Below are positions 8,644 to 18,837 of a DNA stretch of 64,000 nucleotides, in pieces. Every line of letters begins with the position of its first letter. Position 1 is the first letter of the stretch. The notes under the pieces are model-generated. The model ran no database searches, was not told the origin of the DNA, and saw nothing but the letters and a program-made list of their open reading frames with translations. Position numbers and translations under genes: made by a program. Source of the stretch: an uncultured Photobacterium sp. (lineage in GTDB: Bacteria; Pseudomonadota; Gammaproteobacteria; Enterobacterales; Vibrionaceae); contig NZ_CANMZV010000003.1 of the NCBI RefSeq assembly GCF_947502415.1, forward strand, positions 1 to 64,000, in the 5' to 3' direction.

Positions 8644-8682
8644 TGACAGTCAAGAAAACTACCTTTAAGGTAGCTGACAGTC
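8644..8682. repeat. Direct repeat flanking a short palindrome
   Basis: TGACAGTC occurs at 8644-8651 and 8675-8682. Between them CTACCTT and AAGGTAG form a perfect 7-bp inverted repeat with a 1-nt centre (8659-8673). It is probably part of the permease control region; another role is not excluded. Confidence 0.4.
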
Positions 8683-8796
8683 GCAATCATCACTGAATGA
8701 TGTATTCGTAGGCACTAGAACTAAAGAAAAGGTAAACTCACGTGAAAACTCACTTCAGCTACACCTGCTATCGATAGCCACAATGGCTCGATCAGG

Positions 8797-8814
8797 TGTA
8801 AAGATAAGTTACCA
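8797..8814 (+). promoter_or_regulatory. Weak second TyrR-like box
   Basis: TGTAAA-N6-TTACCA keeps the left half of the TyrR box and part of the right half, about 150 bp before the permease start. Enterobacterial tyrP pairs a strong with a weak box, but there the two are adjacent, so this assignment is tentative. Confidence 0.35.
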
Positions 8815-8962
8815 CTCAGTAACAAGTATTCATCTCGATTTCGCCATTGTGGCCATTTCCTTCTCAGGGAGATAGACCACAGGTCGGCGTCCTTTCATAT
8901 TGCCAACCTCTCCCACAACGCATAACGACAGCAAACACAAATATTTGGGAGCAACAAATAGA

Positions 8963-10171
8963 ATGAGTATGAACAAAACTTTCGGCAGCACACTGATCAT
9001 TGCCGGAACAACCATTGGTGCCGGTATGTTGGCACTTCCACTGGCTTCTGCCGGTTTAGGCTTTGCCACAGCAACACTGACTATGTTCGGGATCTGGGCG
9101 CTGATGAACTACACCGCGCTGCTAATGCTGGAAATCCACCAGCACGCTGACAAAGATGCAACCTTACATACCCTTGCCCACCAGCTATTAGGTAAAAAAG
9201 GACAACTGATTGCCAGCTTCGCCATGATGTTCCTTTTCTACTCGTTATGTGCCGCATACATTGCCGGTGGTGGCTCGCAACTTAACGACAAACTGAATAA
9301 CTGGATGGGGCTTAACGTCGGCCCGCAAACCGGCACCATTTTCTTTACCCTGATGATTGCATCGGTGGTTTCTGTCGGCACCCACTCTGTTGATATGGTT
9401 AACCGCGTTCTCTTTGGCCTGAAGATTATTGCGCTGACTGTCATGCTGTGCCTGCTGGCTCCGCATGTACAAGGAGCTCACCTTATTGAAATGCCAGTAG
9501 AAAAAGGACTGCTTCTTTCTGCTTTGCCGGTAATCTTTACCTCATTCGGTTTCCACGGCAGCATTCCATCTATTGTTCGCTACGTCGGGCTGGACATGAA
9601 AGCACTACGCAAAATTATACTCATCGGCTCTGCCACACCTCTGATGATCTATGTCGTTTGGCAGATTGCCAGCCAAGGGGTGCTTAGCCAACCAGATCTT
9701 ATGGCTAGTACTACCCTAGGCGCTTTCATTGCAACACTGAGCAATATGCTACACAATCCAATGGTCAGTCAGTCTGTTTCTATCTTTGCTGATTTGGCGT
9801 TGGCAACCTCGTTCCTCGGGGTAAGTCTGGGCCTGTTTGACTTCCTGTCTGATACCCTGAAACGTGACAACCAGGCCAAAGGCCGTGTCCAAACTGCTTT
9901 GGTGACTTTTGTTCCACCACTTTGTTTTGCTCTGTTTTACCCTCAAGGCTTCATTATGGCTCTTGGCTTCGCAGCAATCGCACTGGTTATCCTTGCTATT
10001 TTCCTACCAGTCGCAATGGTTAAGGCTCAACGTCGCCAACGTCCGGCAGACTGTAATGGCTACAAAGTCAGTGGCGGAACACCGGCACTGGTTACAGCTG
10101 GTGCCTTAGGTATCATGATTATTACCGCCCAGTTCCTGCAAATGGCCGGGATTATTCCTGCCGTCGGCTAA
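8963..10171 (+). CDS. tyrP: Tyrosine/aromatic amino acid permease (TyrP/Mtr family)
   Basis: An inner-membrane proton symporter of the hydroxy/aromatic amino acid permease family, about 402 aa with roughly 11 hydrophobic segments. The N-terminus has the family signature (IIAGTTIGAGMLALPL) and another conserved stretch is FTSFGFHGSIPSIVRY. The frame is open to 8900, but GGGA lies at usable spacing before the ATG at 8963, where homologues begin. A perfect TyrR box upstream supports an aromatic amino acid substrate. Tyrosine is the best guess; tryptophan (Mtr) or a broader range is possible. A terminator follows. Confidence 0.85.
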   Translation: MSMNKTFGSTLIIAGTTIGAGMLALPLASAGLGFATATLTMFGIWALMNYTALLMLEIHQHADKDATLHTLAHQLLGKKGQLIASFAMMFLFYSLCAAYIAGGGSQLNDKLNNWMGLNVGPQTGTIFFTLMIASVVSVGTHSVDMVNRVLFGLKIIALTVMLCLLAPHVQGAHLIEMPVEKGLLLSALPVIFTSFGFHGSIPSIVRYVGLDMKALRKIILIGSATPLMIYVVWQIASQGVLSQPDLMASTTLGAFIATLSNMLHNPMVSQSVSIFADLALATSFLGVSLGLFDFLSDTLKRDNQAKGRVQTALVTFVPPLCFALFYPQGFIMALGFAAIALVILAIFLPVAMVKAQRRQRPADCNGYKVSGGTPALVTAGALGIMIITAQFLQMAGIIPAVG

Positions 10172-10197
10172 CACATACCTCTCATCTAAATTACAAA

Positions 10198-10219
10198 AAG
10201 GCTTGCATATGCAAGCCTT
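10198..10219 (+). terminator. Terminator after tyrP
   Basis: A perfect hairpin, AAGGCTTGCA / TGCAAGCCTT with a TA loop, ends in a short T run about 27 bp after the permease stop. Confidence 0.7.
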
Positions 10220-10324
10220 TATTCTATGTTGAGCTAAAAAACTCAAAACAGAAACGAAAATTCGTCAATCCACCACTAAAATACAAGTTTTAACATGAAC
10301 TTTTCAATTTCAGGCTAGGAATTC

Positions 10325-11281
10325 ATGTTTATTTCAGAGATACTCCCAGTATTCCGTATCCTGTTCTGTTATTGTTATATTTCGGAGCGTAACTTGCGCA
10401 CTACTGTTTTATCATCCATTGTCCTTGGCTGCTCGCTCAGCCCCCCGGCTATTGCCTGGAATGATGTTATAACCACCAACAATACCTATAGCCAAACCAC
10501 ATTCCTAAACAACCATGCCAGCCAGGTACATCATCCCAACTCAACAAGCATATCGACACCTGAACCAAACAAAACACAGTCAATTAATACTCTCCCAATG
10601 CACCTTTCTGTTGCACAGGAGAAAGACTGGGATTACCTTATCGGACAGTCCTACACCATTTTTGGTCTCAGCCTGGCCACTATCGGCATGATGACTTTAT
10701 TACCTGAAAGCGTCACTAACTGGGATGAAGAAGATCGTAACTTAAGTAACCTTGGTCAAAATTGGTGGGATAATATCACTGAAGGACCTGTATGGGATCA
10801 AGATGCGCATTACCTGAACTATATAATGCACCCTTATTTTGGCGGAGTTTACTATACAGCGGCACGCCATGCCGGTTTTAATGAGTGGGATTCATTTTTA
10901 TACTCAGCAACGATGTCGACATTTTTCTGGGAATACGGAGTCGAAGCATTTGCCGAAGTTCCTTCCATTCAGGATGTTATCGTCACCCCGTTATTTGGTG
11001 CCGCGGTGGGTGAATGGATGTTTCTGGCCGAAGCCGATATCACTTCAAACGGTGGTAAAGTCATGGGTTCAAAAACCCTTGGCGATGTCAGCCTGTTCTT
11101 CCTCAACCCCGTTGGCCACATCCATTACTGGATGACGAACTGGTGGGAAGGTGATACTGATGTCAGCCTGACCTACACCCCGTGGTTCGGCAATACCGAT
11201 GCTGCCAGCTTTGCATTGAATGCCGGTGCCAACTATGATCACCTGTTTGTTGGCTTACAAGTCCAATTGAAACTTAACTAA
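10325..11281 (+). CDS. DUF3943 domain protein, secreted or outer-membrane associated
   Basis: The middle (about residues 100-240) matches the DUF3943 pattern as I know it, with conserved Trp/Gly/His-rich segments (NYIMHPYFGGVYYTAAR, FFWEYGVEAFAE). The biochemical function is unknown. From the ATG at 10325 (AGGA four nt upstream) the first 23 residues look atypical. A TTG at 10394 in the same frame has GGAG six nt upstream and would give a clean signal peptide ending in PPAIA, so it may be the true start. The last residues resemble a beta strand, in keeping with an envelope location. Confidence 0.7.
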   Translation: MFISEILPVFRILFCYCYISERNLRTTVLSSIVLGCSLSPPAIAWNDVITTNNTYSQTTFLNNHASQVHHPNSTSISTPEPNKTQSINTLPMHLSVAQEKDWDYLIGQSYTIFGLSLATIGMMTLLPESVTNWDEEDRNLSNLGQNWWDNITEGPVWDQDAHYLNYIMHPYFGGVYYTAARHAGFNEWDSFLYSATMSTFFWEYGVEAFAEVPSIQDVIVTPLFGAAVGEWMFLAEADITSNGGKVMGSKTLGDVSLFFLNPVGHIHYWMTNWWEGDTDVSLTYTPWFGNTDAASFALNAGANYDHLFVGLQVQLKLN

Positions 11282-11528
11282 CCAATTACAACATCATCAA
11301 GCTAAATACTCCTAAAACCCTCTCAAACATCTAGAAATTATTCAGCTTAGTATTATGCTAATGAACAAATCCCAATCATTCTAGATAGTTAACACCTTTC
11401 CGTTTGTATGACCATTCCCTTAATTAGTGAACCAGCCTCACGAATTCCCACTTGGCTCATATTTATATATTGCTTTTTAAGCTAGCCTGCTAATCATAAT
11501 TCTCAAAATAAAATTGCACACATCGGCA

Positions 11529-13496
11529 ATGGACCATACCTTCTCACTTTTTAACCGCCTTCAGTCGCCTGTCTGGGTTTACGATATCCATCGTAAAAAA
11601 ATCATTTGGGCCAACTCTGCCTCATTACCTCTCTGGGAAGCCTCGACAATTGAAGAACTTACCTCACGAGATCTCGGCGCAGACATGTCAGAAGCAGTTA
11701 GTGCCATGCTCGATGATTACCAGAAGCGATTTCAAAGCGGGAATGCCATCAAAACCTGGTGGTACTTCTCGCCTAATAACACGCTGAAAAAAGCGCTTTG
11801 CCATTTTTCCGGTATCCCACTTCCTGACGGTAGTACAGCCATGCTCGTCGAAGTCGTCTCTGAAGAATCGAGCTTACGCCGCGATCTGGCCTTTTCCGGT
11901 TGTTCCAACCTTGCATTGCTGTTCTCTGCTGAAGGTGACTTGATCAGCGCCAATAAAGCATTCAGCCATTCATTCGGCTCACACTTAAACGATCTTGCGA
12001 ATTTTCTCGGTGACATCACGCAAGCACAAAACTGGATTAATGAAGCCAGGCGCTACGGCACACTCCATCAGAAAAAGCTGTGCTGGACAGGAAAAAGTCA
12101 TTATTGGTTCGATATTGATGGCAAGTGGCTATATGACAAACAGCAACTTTTACTGAATCTGGTCAATATCAGTCAGGAGAAAGAACAGCTCCATACCGCC
12201 AAATATAATGCTGAACATGACTTTCTGACCGGGCTGCTTAACCGACGTGGCATTAGCAATGCCATCACAGAAAATCAGCACAACCAGCAACACTACAACC
12301 TGTTCTTCCTTGATGTTGATGGCTTCAAGCTGGTCAATGATACCTATGGCCACGCCATTGGTGACAAGCTGCTGCGGGCGATTGCTATCCGCTTGCAAGA
12401 GTGCGTGAAATTCAAAGGATTACTGGCACGATTTGGTGGTGACGAGTTCATCATTCAAATTGAGCAGCGCAACATGACGAATCCGGCCCATTTTGCCAAG
12501 GACATCATTGCTGCGCTCAACAAGCCATTTCACCTTAAAGAAGTTGGTGAACTGTCGATCGGCTGCAGTATCGGTATTGCCAGTTTTCCGGATGATGCCA
12601 AGGACATTGAAACCTTGATCACCCAGGCTGACATGGCAATGCACCGCGCAAAACTACGCGGCCGTAACCGCAGCCACCGTTTTTCACCAGATATGGCCGA
12701 TGCACTCTATCGTAAAATGATCCTGCGCCACCATATGACGATGGCACTGGAGGAAGATGCTTTTGAACTCTACTACCAGCCAATTGTCGATCTGAAAAAC
12801 CGTAAACTGAAGGGCTTTGAAGCACTAATTCGCTGGCACAATGAAGAACTCGGTCATGTTTCTCCTGCTGAATTTATTCCGTTAGCTGAGGAAACAGGAC
12901 AAATTGTCCCGTTAGGACACTGGATCATCAAGACTGCCTGTCAGCAATTGGCCTCCTGGCAGAAAAAATATGACCAGAACTTTGTCATGAGTATTAACCT
13001 GTCGCGGGCGCAATTACAATCGAGTCTAGCCAACAGCATTGAACAGGTGATTCAGATATTTGATATTGACCCTAAGCAACTGGCACTTGAGTTAACCGAG
13101 TCGACTATGTTGCAAGAGTACGACGAGGCCAAGCAATGCCTAAAAGATCTCGACGCCCTGGGTATTGAGCTCTACCTAGATGATTTCGGCACAGGTTACT
13201 CCTCGCTTTCTCAGTTACAGGATCTCCCGATCAGTACAGTGAAACTGGATAGAAGTTTTGTTCAGGGGGAACATAAAGGCAGCCAGGCGATTATCGAAGC
13301 TACTCAGGCTATTTGTGAAAAGCTGGACTTAAAAGTTGTTGCTGAAGGGGTGGAAACCCTCAGCCAGTTGAAATACCTCCAGGCATGCAATTTCGATTTC
13401 TGCCAGGGCTTCTACCTCGGCAGGCCGCTACCCAGTTATGAACTTGAAGAAAGAAACTTCAGCTTACTTAACGATATCCCGGACAACCCGGCATGA
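11529..13496 (+). CDS. PAS-GGDEF-EAL cyclic-di-GMP turnover protein
   Basis: A 655-aa protein with two PAS-like sensor regions in the first 220 residues and no membrane segment, so it is cytoplasmic. The GGDEF domain has an intact active loop (ARFGGDEF) but no RxxD inhibitory site. The EAL domain keeps all motifs needed for phosphodiesterase activity: EALIRW, NLSRAQ, ELTES, DDFGTGYSS, KLDRSF and AEGVET. Net effect (synthesis or breakdown) cannot be read from sequence. The frame opens at a TTG (11514); I prefer the ATG at 11529 although no strong ribosome site precedes either. Monocistronic, followed by a terminator. Confidence 0.9.
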   Translation: MDHTFSLFNRLQSPVWVYDIHRKKIIWANSASLPLWEASTIEELTSRDLGADMSEAVSAMLDDYQKRFQSGNAIKTWWYFSPNNTLKKALCHFSGIPLPDGSTAMLVEVVSEESSLRRDLAFSGCSNLALLFSAEGDLISANKAFSHSFGSHLNDLANFLGDITQAQNWINEARRYGTLHQKKLCWTGKSHYWFDIDGKWLYDKQQLLLNLVNISQEKEQLHTAKYNAEHDFLTGLLNRRGISNAITENQHNQQHYNLFFLDVDGFKLVNDTYGHAIGDKLLRAIAIRLQECVKFKGLLARFGGDEFIIQIEQRNMTNPAHFAKDIIAALNKPFHLKEVGELSIGCSIGIASFPDDAKDIETLITQADMAMHRAKLRGRNRSHRFSPDMADALYRKMILRHHMTMALEEDAFELYYQPIVDLKNRKLKGFEALIRWHNEELGHVSPAEFIPLAEETGQIVPLGHWIIKTACQQLASWQKKYDQNFVMSINLSRAQLQSSLANSIEQVIQIFDIDPKQLALELTESTMLQEYDEAKQCLKDLDALGIELYLDDFGTGYSSLSQLQDLPISTVKLDRSFVQGEHKGSQAIIEATQAICEKLDLKVVAEGVETLSQLKYLQACNFDFCQGFYLGRPLPSYELEERNFSLLNDIPDNPA

Positions 13497-13506
13497 TCAT
13501 GAAAAA

Positions 13507-13524
13507 TGGCCTCAGCAGAGGCCA
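13507..13524 (+). terminator. Terminator after the GGDEF-EAL gene
   Basis: Hairpin TGGCCTC-AGCA-GAGGCCA is followed by a C/T-rich tract starting 11 bp past the stop codon. Confidence 0.65.
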
Positions 13525-13560
13525 CTTTTCTTTCAGAATAACTCAGGCTTTCAGAGAAAT

Positions 13561-14289
13561 TTAGGCAGAGTGGTTGCTAACCCCCCGCAAAATAGCAATC
13601 ACACCGGAAACGGAACAAAGCACCAACAATGCGTAGCGTAACCACTCCGCCTTGATCTTGTCTTGGATCCGGTAAGCCAACCAAGTCGCCAAAATTGGTG
13701 CAGGCAGGATCATCACACCGTATTTAAAATGCCACCAACTAAAATGCCCTGTTGCTGTCAATGCCATCAGTGATAACACGCAACTAAAAGCAAAATACCC
13801 TGCAAGGTTAGCACGCAGCTTACCAGCTTCGGCATGTTGCAACACCAACGCCATCGGCGGGCCACCGATGCTGGTGCTGGTTCCCATCAATCCGGATACA
13901 AACCCAGCCCAGAATAACGCTTTTGGTGTAGGCCGGATCCTGACCTTCATTAGACTAATGACCACCGCCAGCAGCACACCTGCGCCCAACACTAATGCAA
14001 GTGAGTCAGCTGTAATATAGAGCAACAACATTCCCGCCGCGATCGTACCCGGCACCCGCCCGATAAACGCCGCTGTCAGCCCTTTCACTGACAGCATCCT
14101 ACGGTATTGCCACATATTGATGAGAGACAATACCAAGCCAACCAAGGTAATCATACCAGGCACAAATCGAGGCTCAAAAAAGTAGACAATGGGAGCGGCA
14201 ACAATCGCCATCCCAAAACCGACCGTACTTTGCACAAAGCACCCGGCAGCTAATGCCAAGCTGCAAAACACTAGCGCCTCCATATCCAT
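13561..14289 (-). CDS. TauE/SafE (TSUP) family anion exporter
   Basis: A 242-aa membrane protein with about eight hydrophobic helices. It shows the family's two half-repeats, the first around VGFGMAIVAAP and the second around GTSTSIGGPPMAL. Members carry sulfite, sulfoacetate or related organic anions across the inner membrane; the substrate here is unknown. GAGGG precedes the ATG at 14289 (a TTG one codon earlier is also open). A methyltransferase gene starts upstream on the same strand, about 45 bp away, so the two may be co-transcribed. Confidence 0.8.
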   Translation of the reverse strand: MDMEALVFCSLALAAGCFVQSTVGFGMAIVAAPIVYFFEPRFVPGMITLVGLVLSLINMWQYRRMLSVKGLTAAFIGRVPGTIAAGMLLLYITADSLALVLGAGVLLAVVISLMKVRIRPTPKALFWAGFVSGLMGTSTSIGGPPMALVLQHAEAGKLRANLAGYFAFSCVLSLMALTATGHFSWWHFKYGVMILPAPILATWLAYRIQDKIKAEWLRYALLVLCSVSGVIAILRGVSNHSA

Positions 14290-14334
14290 CAATCCCTCGA
14301 CTATATCAACAAGACAATCATGTTATCCGGTGAA

Positions 14335-15534
14335 TCAGTCCAGCTCCTTACGCTGAGCATGGATCAAAATGTTTCTCGGCGTCATCGGCTTAGCACAGAA
14401 TGTACCGACAGAAACCTGATAACCAAACTCTTCCATGTAACATGCCCGATCATAAACCAGCCACATCTCCAAAGGCCGCCTGAACAGCTGACGCACAAGC
14501 TCCATTCGTTCAACAAAGCGAAAACGCTGCTCACCCTGCCGTTGCCAATTGTCATAATCAACACCATCGGGCAACGTAAGCCCCTTTTTCTCTGCAGCCC
14601 ACTTGCAAAATACAGCAAAACCCTCATTTAATAACACTTTCTGGACATTAGGTACGGGCATATACTCATCACAGCCACGAAGATATCGTTGCAGGCTGTC
14701 AAAACCAAGCCGGAAACTCACTTCGACAAAGCGCTGACGACGCACCCGCTCACCGGCTGTCACGGTTTCCTGCAACGGCAAACGAAGGTCATGCTTACTC
14801 AGCACCAAATCACTTTGCTTTCCAATGCGGGATAGCGGCTGATAGTGTTTATCGCGTATCAAATGGTAACAACATGGAGATATTGTCACCGCCTTACCTT
14901 GCTTTGCCGCTACACGCTGCAGCAAAGATACATGCAGATCGCCGCAAGCATGAAGGGCCACCGCATGCTGCTCTGAACAAATGTGATGTTCACTTTCAGG
15001 AGCAAAAGCATCGCCATGGACAAAACGAATAGGTAACTGAAGCTGACGAGCAGCAGACTCCCCCTCTTCACACAACGTTTTTTGCCACTCCAGGCTAGTT
15101 ACCGGCTTCCTGTGACTCGCAGCCAACACCCGCCCGAGGTGCCCTTTTCCCGCACACCACTCTAACCAAGGCAACTGTAGAACCGGAATCGCACCATTAA
15201 ATGCTGTAATTTGCTGCCACTTACGGCCAGGGATTCCAACATCCAGACCTTTAGGTAACGGTTTGTCTTCTATTGGATAAGCCTCAACCAAAGACAGTTG
15301 ATAAAGCTCTGGCGCATCAGGAATCCACTCAGCAAGCGCATCCGCAAGAGCTTTACCATCCTCGATATAGTTCGCAACGGCTTCATCACTTAATGACAAC
15401 AGCCACTGACAAAGCCCAGCCTTATTCTGCGCCCAGACCAACTGGTCTGATGCAAAGGGCATGAACTGCCAGAACTCGATATTTTTTATCAATAACTCAT
15501 CAAGGCGATAAAACTGCGGGAAATTCCCAGGCAT
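14335..15534 (-). CDS. SAM-dependent methyltransferase (Methyltransf_32 / GSTCD-like)
   Basis: A 399-aa cytoplasmic protein. The SAM-binding glycine loop is EWCAGKGHLGRVLA near residue 130, followed by the acidic strand end SLEWQ and a HACGDLH motif. A conserved SPCCYHLI segment is typical of the Methyltransf_32 group, which includes the methyltransferase part of GSTCD. The substrate is unknown; RNA is a common guess for relatives. The gene reads toward the TauE/SafE gene and may form an operon with it. Confidence 0.75.
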   Translation of the reverse strand: MPGNFPQFYRLDELLIKNIEFWQFMPFASDQLVWAQNKAGLCQWLLSLSDEAVANYIEDGKALADALAEWIPDAPELYQLSLVEAYPIEDKPLPKGLDVGIPGRKWQQITAFNGAIPVLQLPWLEWCAGKGHLGRVLAASHRKPVTSLEWQKTLCEEGESAARQLQLPIRFVHGDAFAPESEHHICSEQHAVALHACGDLHVSLLQRVAAKQGKAVTISPCCYHLIRDKHYQPLSRIGKQSDLVLSKHDLRLPLQETVTAGERVRRQRFVEVSFRLGFDSLQRYLRGCDEYMPVPNVQKVLLNEGFAVFCKWAAEKKGLTLPDGVDYDNWQRQGEQRFRFVERMELVRQLFRRPLEMWLVYDRACYMEEFGYQVSVGTFCAKPMTPRNILIHAQRKELD

Positions 15535-15728
15535 GGCATTACTCTTAAAATTGTTAGGTAACTACAACAAACAGCCGGCTATTTTATACTAGGGGCTGCC
15601 AGTATTCCTATCCCTCCGGCAACAGATATATCAACCAGGATAAGAAAGTATTCAGCCATGAAGTGAATATGGCTGCACAGGAAAAACGATCAAATGCTTA
15701 TGCTGATAGGTAAGATGTAGAGCAAACA

Positions 15729-15755
15729 GAAAGGGCTGCAATTAGCAGCCCTTTC
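15729..15755 (-). terminator. Terminator after cysB
   Basis: A perfect 11-bp hairpin (GAAAGGGCTGC / GCAGCCCTTTC, 5-nt loop) lies 19 bp beyond the cysB stop. The T-rich tail is on the minus-strand side. Confidence 0.75.
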
Positions 15756-15773
15756 GTGAAGATATGTAATCGA

Positions 15774-17074
<1,301 letters not shown>

Positions 17075-17836
17075 ATGAGTATACCTTTAATCATTGGTCT
17101 CATTGCATTGCTGCTAATTCTGATCGTTGGCTACAACATCATTATTCAGTACCGCCAGCGTATCGAAAACACTAAGCACCAAGAACTAACCAAATACATT
17201 GCCATCATTGATGCAACTGAGGAGCTGATCGGTAACGCCCATCACCTACCTTACAGCAAGGACCTTTTGGTGTGCCTGAACCAACGTGTACTGCATGCTC
17301 TGGAAGGCATGAGAGATACCGATCCATCGGATAAATCATTTCCGGTCAGGATTAAAAATGTTTCAGAACAGATGCGCCAGCTTAAAGAAACGTATTCTGA
17401 CGCCGATGTCAGCCCATTTAAAGTACCAAGTACCGATAAACAAGCTATTGGTATGCTACAACTGGTCAAACGGCTGAAAACTGTCATTAAAAACGAACAC
17501 AGCAAGGGACGGATGCCAACTCAGGCTTTCGTAACCGAAAATGCCCGCCTGGAAGGCATTCAGCTACGCATCAACATCGAAAACGTTATCAAACGTGCCA
17601 ATGATGCCCGTATCAAGCGACAGCTGGGTACAGCAAAACAGTTGCTGAAAAAAGGTATCGACGTACTGGCGAGTAAAAACGATAACTACGCTAATCAAGC
17701 CCGAGATAAGCTACAGGCAATGCTCAGTGAAATTGACAACAGCCAGAGCCGTAATCAGGAGCAAGAACGCCAGCAAATTATCGAAAAAGAACAAGATGAA
17801 CTGGATGTTCTATTCCAGCCAAAACGTAAATGGTAA
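17075..17836 (+). CDS. Membrane-anchored coiled-coil protein of unknown function
   Basis: 253 aa. Residues 4-24 form one hydrophobic segment (PLIIGLIALLLILIVGYNII) that should anchor the protein in the inner membrane, with the rest in the cytoplasm by the positive-inside rule (QYRQR follows). The remainder is helical and charged, with a long C-terminal coiled coil very rich in Gln and Glu (residues about 215-245). I do not recognise the family. It sits between cysB and miaE and ends with its own terminator, so it is probably monocistronic. Confidence 0.8.
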   Translation: MSIPLIIGLIALLLILIVGYNIIIQYRQRIENTKHQELTKYIAIIDATEELIGNAHHLPYSKDLLVCLNQRVLHALEGMRDTDPSDKSFPVRIKNVSEQMRQLKETYSDADVSPFKVPSTDKQAIGMLQLVKRLKTVIKNEHSKGRMPTQAFVTENARLEGIQLRINIENVIKRANDARIKRQLGTAKQLLKKGIDVLASKNDNYANQARDKLQAMLSEIDNSQSRNQEQERQQIIEKEQDELDVLFQPKRKW

Positions 17837-17859
17837 CCTCTATTTAGTCGAATATTCAA

Positions 17860-17884
17860 AAAGGCCGCTCATGCGGCTTTTTTT
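17860..17884 (+). terminator. Terminator after the coiled-coil gene
   Basis: Hairpin AAAG(G)CCGC-TCAT-GCGGCTTT with one bulged G is followed by a T run 24 bp past the stop. Confidence 0.7.
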
Positions 17885-18015
17885 ATTTCTGCGCTCAAAT
17901 TCACTCTGCAACCTACACCGCAACGCAATTAACTCAGTTTGTTATACTCAGAAACTACACAAGGCTACATTTCCAGCCAACAACAATAAATTCAAGACTC
18001 AACAGAACTCAGCCC

Positions 18016-18798
18016 ATGAACGACAATCAATACCTGATTGACGAGTTGTTAGCGCCAATCAAACAGTTCCTCCAATGCGACACTCCTGATTCCTGGATAG
18101 CAGAAGCACGCAAGCCTGAAAAACTGCCGGCACTACTTGTCGATCACTGTAACTGCGAACTTAAAGCCAGCCAAACAGCCATGTACCTGATCCGCAAATA
18201 CGCAGTCGATGCCAATAGCGGCAAAACATTGCTTGAGTGGGCAAAGCCTTATGAAGATTTTGTCTATGGCAAGGTGCGAGATACGACTCTATTCCACGAT
18301 AAGAAAAACGGACTGTCAGCAGAGCTGACACCACGTGATGATTTCCCTTTCGGCAAAGAGCTTATCAACAAGATGGTTCGCCTGATCAAAGAAGAATTCC
18401 ACCACTTTGAACAAGTACTGGAAATCATGGAATCACGGGCTATCCCGTACAGCAACCTGAAAGCGGGTCGCTATGCCAGGGAATTAATGAAAATTGTACG
18501 CACCCATGAGCCGGGAGCGCTGGTCGACAAGCTTATCATCGGTGCCTATATCGAAGCCCGCTCCTGTGAACGGTTTGCTAAACTGGCTCCCTATCTTGAT
18601 AACGAACTGAAGAAGTTCTATATATCATTATTACGTTCAGAAGCACGCCACTATCAAGATTACCTGACCCTGGCCGAACAAATTGCCGGTAAAGACATAG
18701 CAGAAAGGATTGAAGCCATTGGGGCCAGAGAAGCTGAACTTATCACCAGCTCAGACGATAACTTCCGTTTCCACTGCGGCGTTCCGGCCAAAGCCTAA
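18016..18798 (+). CDS. miaE: MiaE, tRNA 2-methylthio-N6-isopentenyladenosine-37 hydroxylase
   Basis: A non-haem di-iron monooxygenase of the ferritin-like fold that hydroxylates the isopentenyl side chain of ms2i6A37 in tRNAs reading UNN codons. 260 aa, the usual length. Di-iron ligand motifs are visible: Glu in CNCELKASQ, EEFHHFEQV, EARSCERF and SEARHYQDY. The enzyme needs O2 and links tRNA modification to aerobic growth. It converges on topA and shares a bidirectional terminator with it. Confidence 0.93.
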   Translation: MNDNQYLIDELLAPIKQFLQCDTPDSWIAEARKPEKLPALLVDHCNCELKASQTAMYLIRKYAVDANSGKTLLEWAKPYEDFVYGKVRDTTLFHDKKNGLSAELTPRDDFPFGKELINKMVRLIKEEFHHFEQVLEIMESRAIPYSNLKAGRYARELMKIVRTHEPGALVDKLIIGAYIEARSCERFAKLAPYLDNELKKFYISLLRSEARHYQDYLTLAEQIAGKDIAERIEAIGAREAELITSSDDNFRFHCGVPAKA

Positions 18799-18810
18799 TA
18801 GACTCACATA

Positions 18811-18836
18811 AAAAAACCGCCTTTCGGCGGTTTTTT
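18811..18836. terminator. Bidirectional terminator between miaE and topA
   Basis: A11 to T36 forms a perfect hairpin, AAAAAACCGCC-TTTC-GGCGGTTTTTT, which gives a U run in both directions between the convergent stops. Confidence 0.9.
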
Positions 18837-18837
18837 A

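Noticed and set aside
8644..8682. Candidate attachment site of the island (repeat TGACAGTC around a palindrome)
   Set aside because: It lies downstream of the TyrR box, inside the permease control region, and no partner copy is visible at the left end.
17727..18041. 104-codon ORF spanning a gene end, a terminator and the miaE start
   Set aside because: It runs through a clear terminator and overlaps two well-supported genes in another frame.
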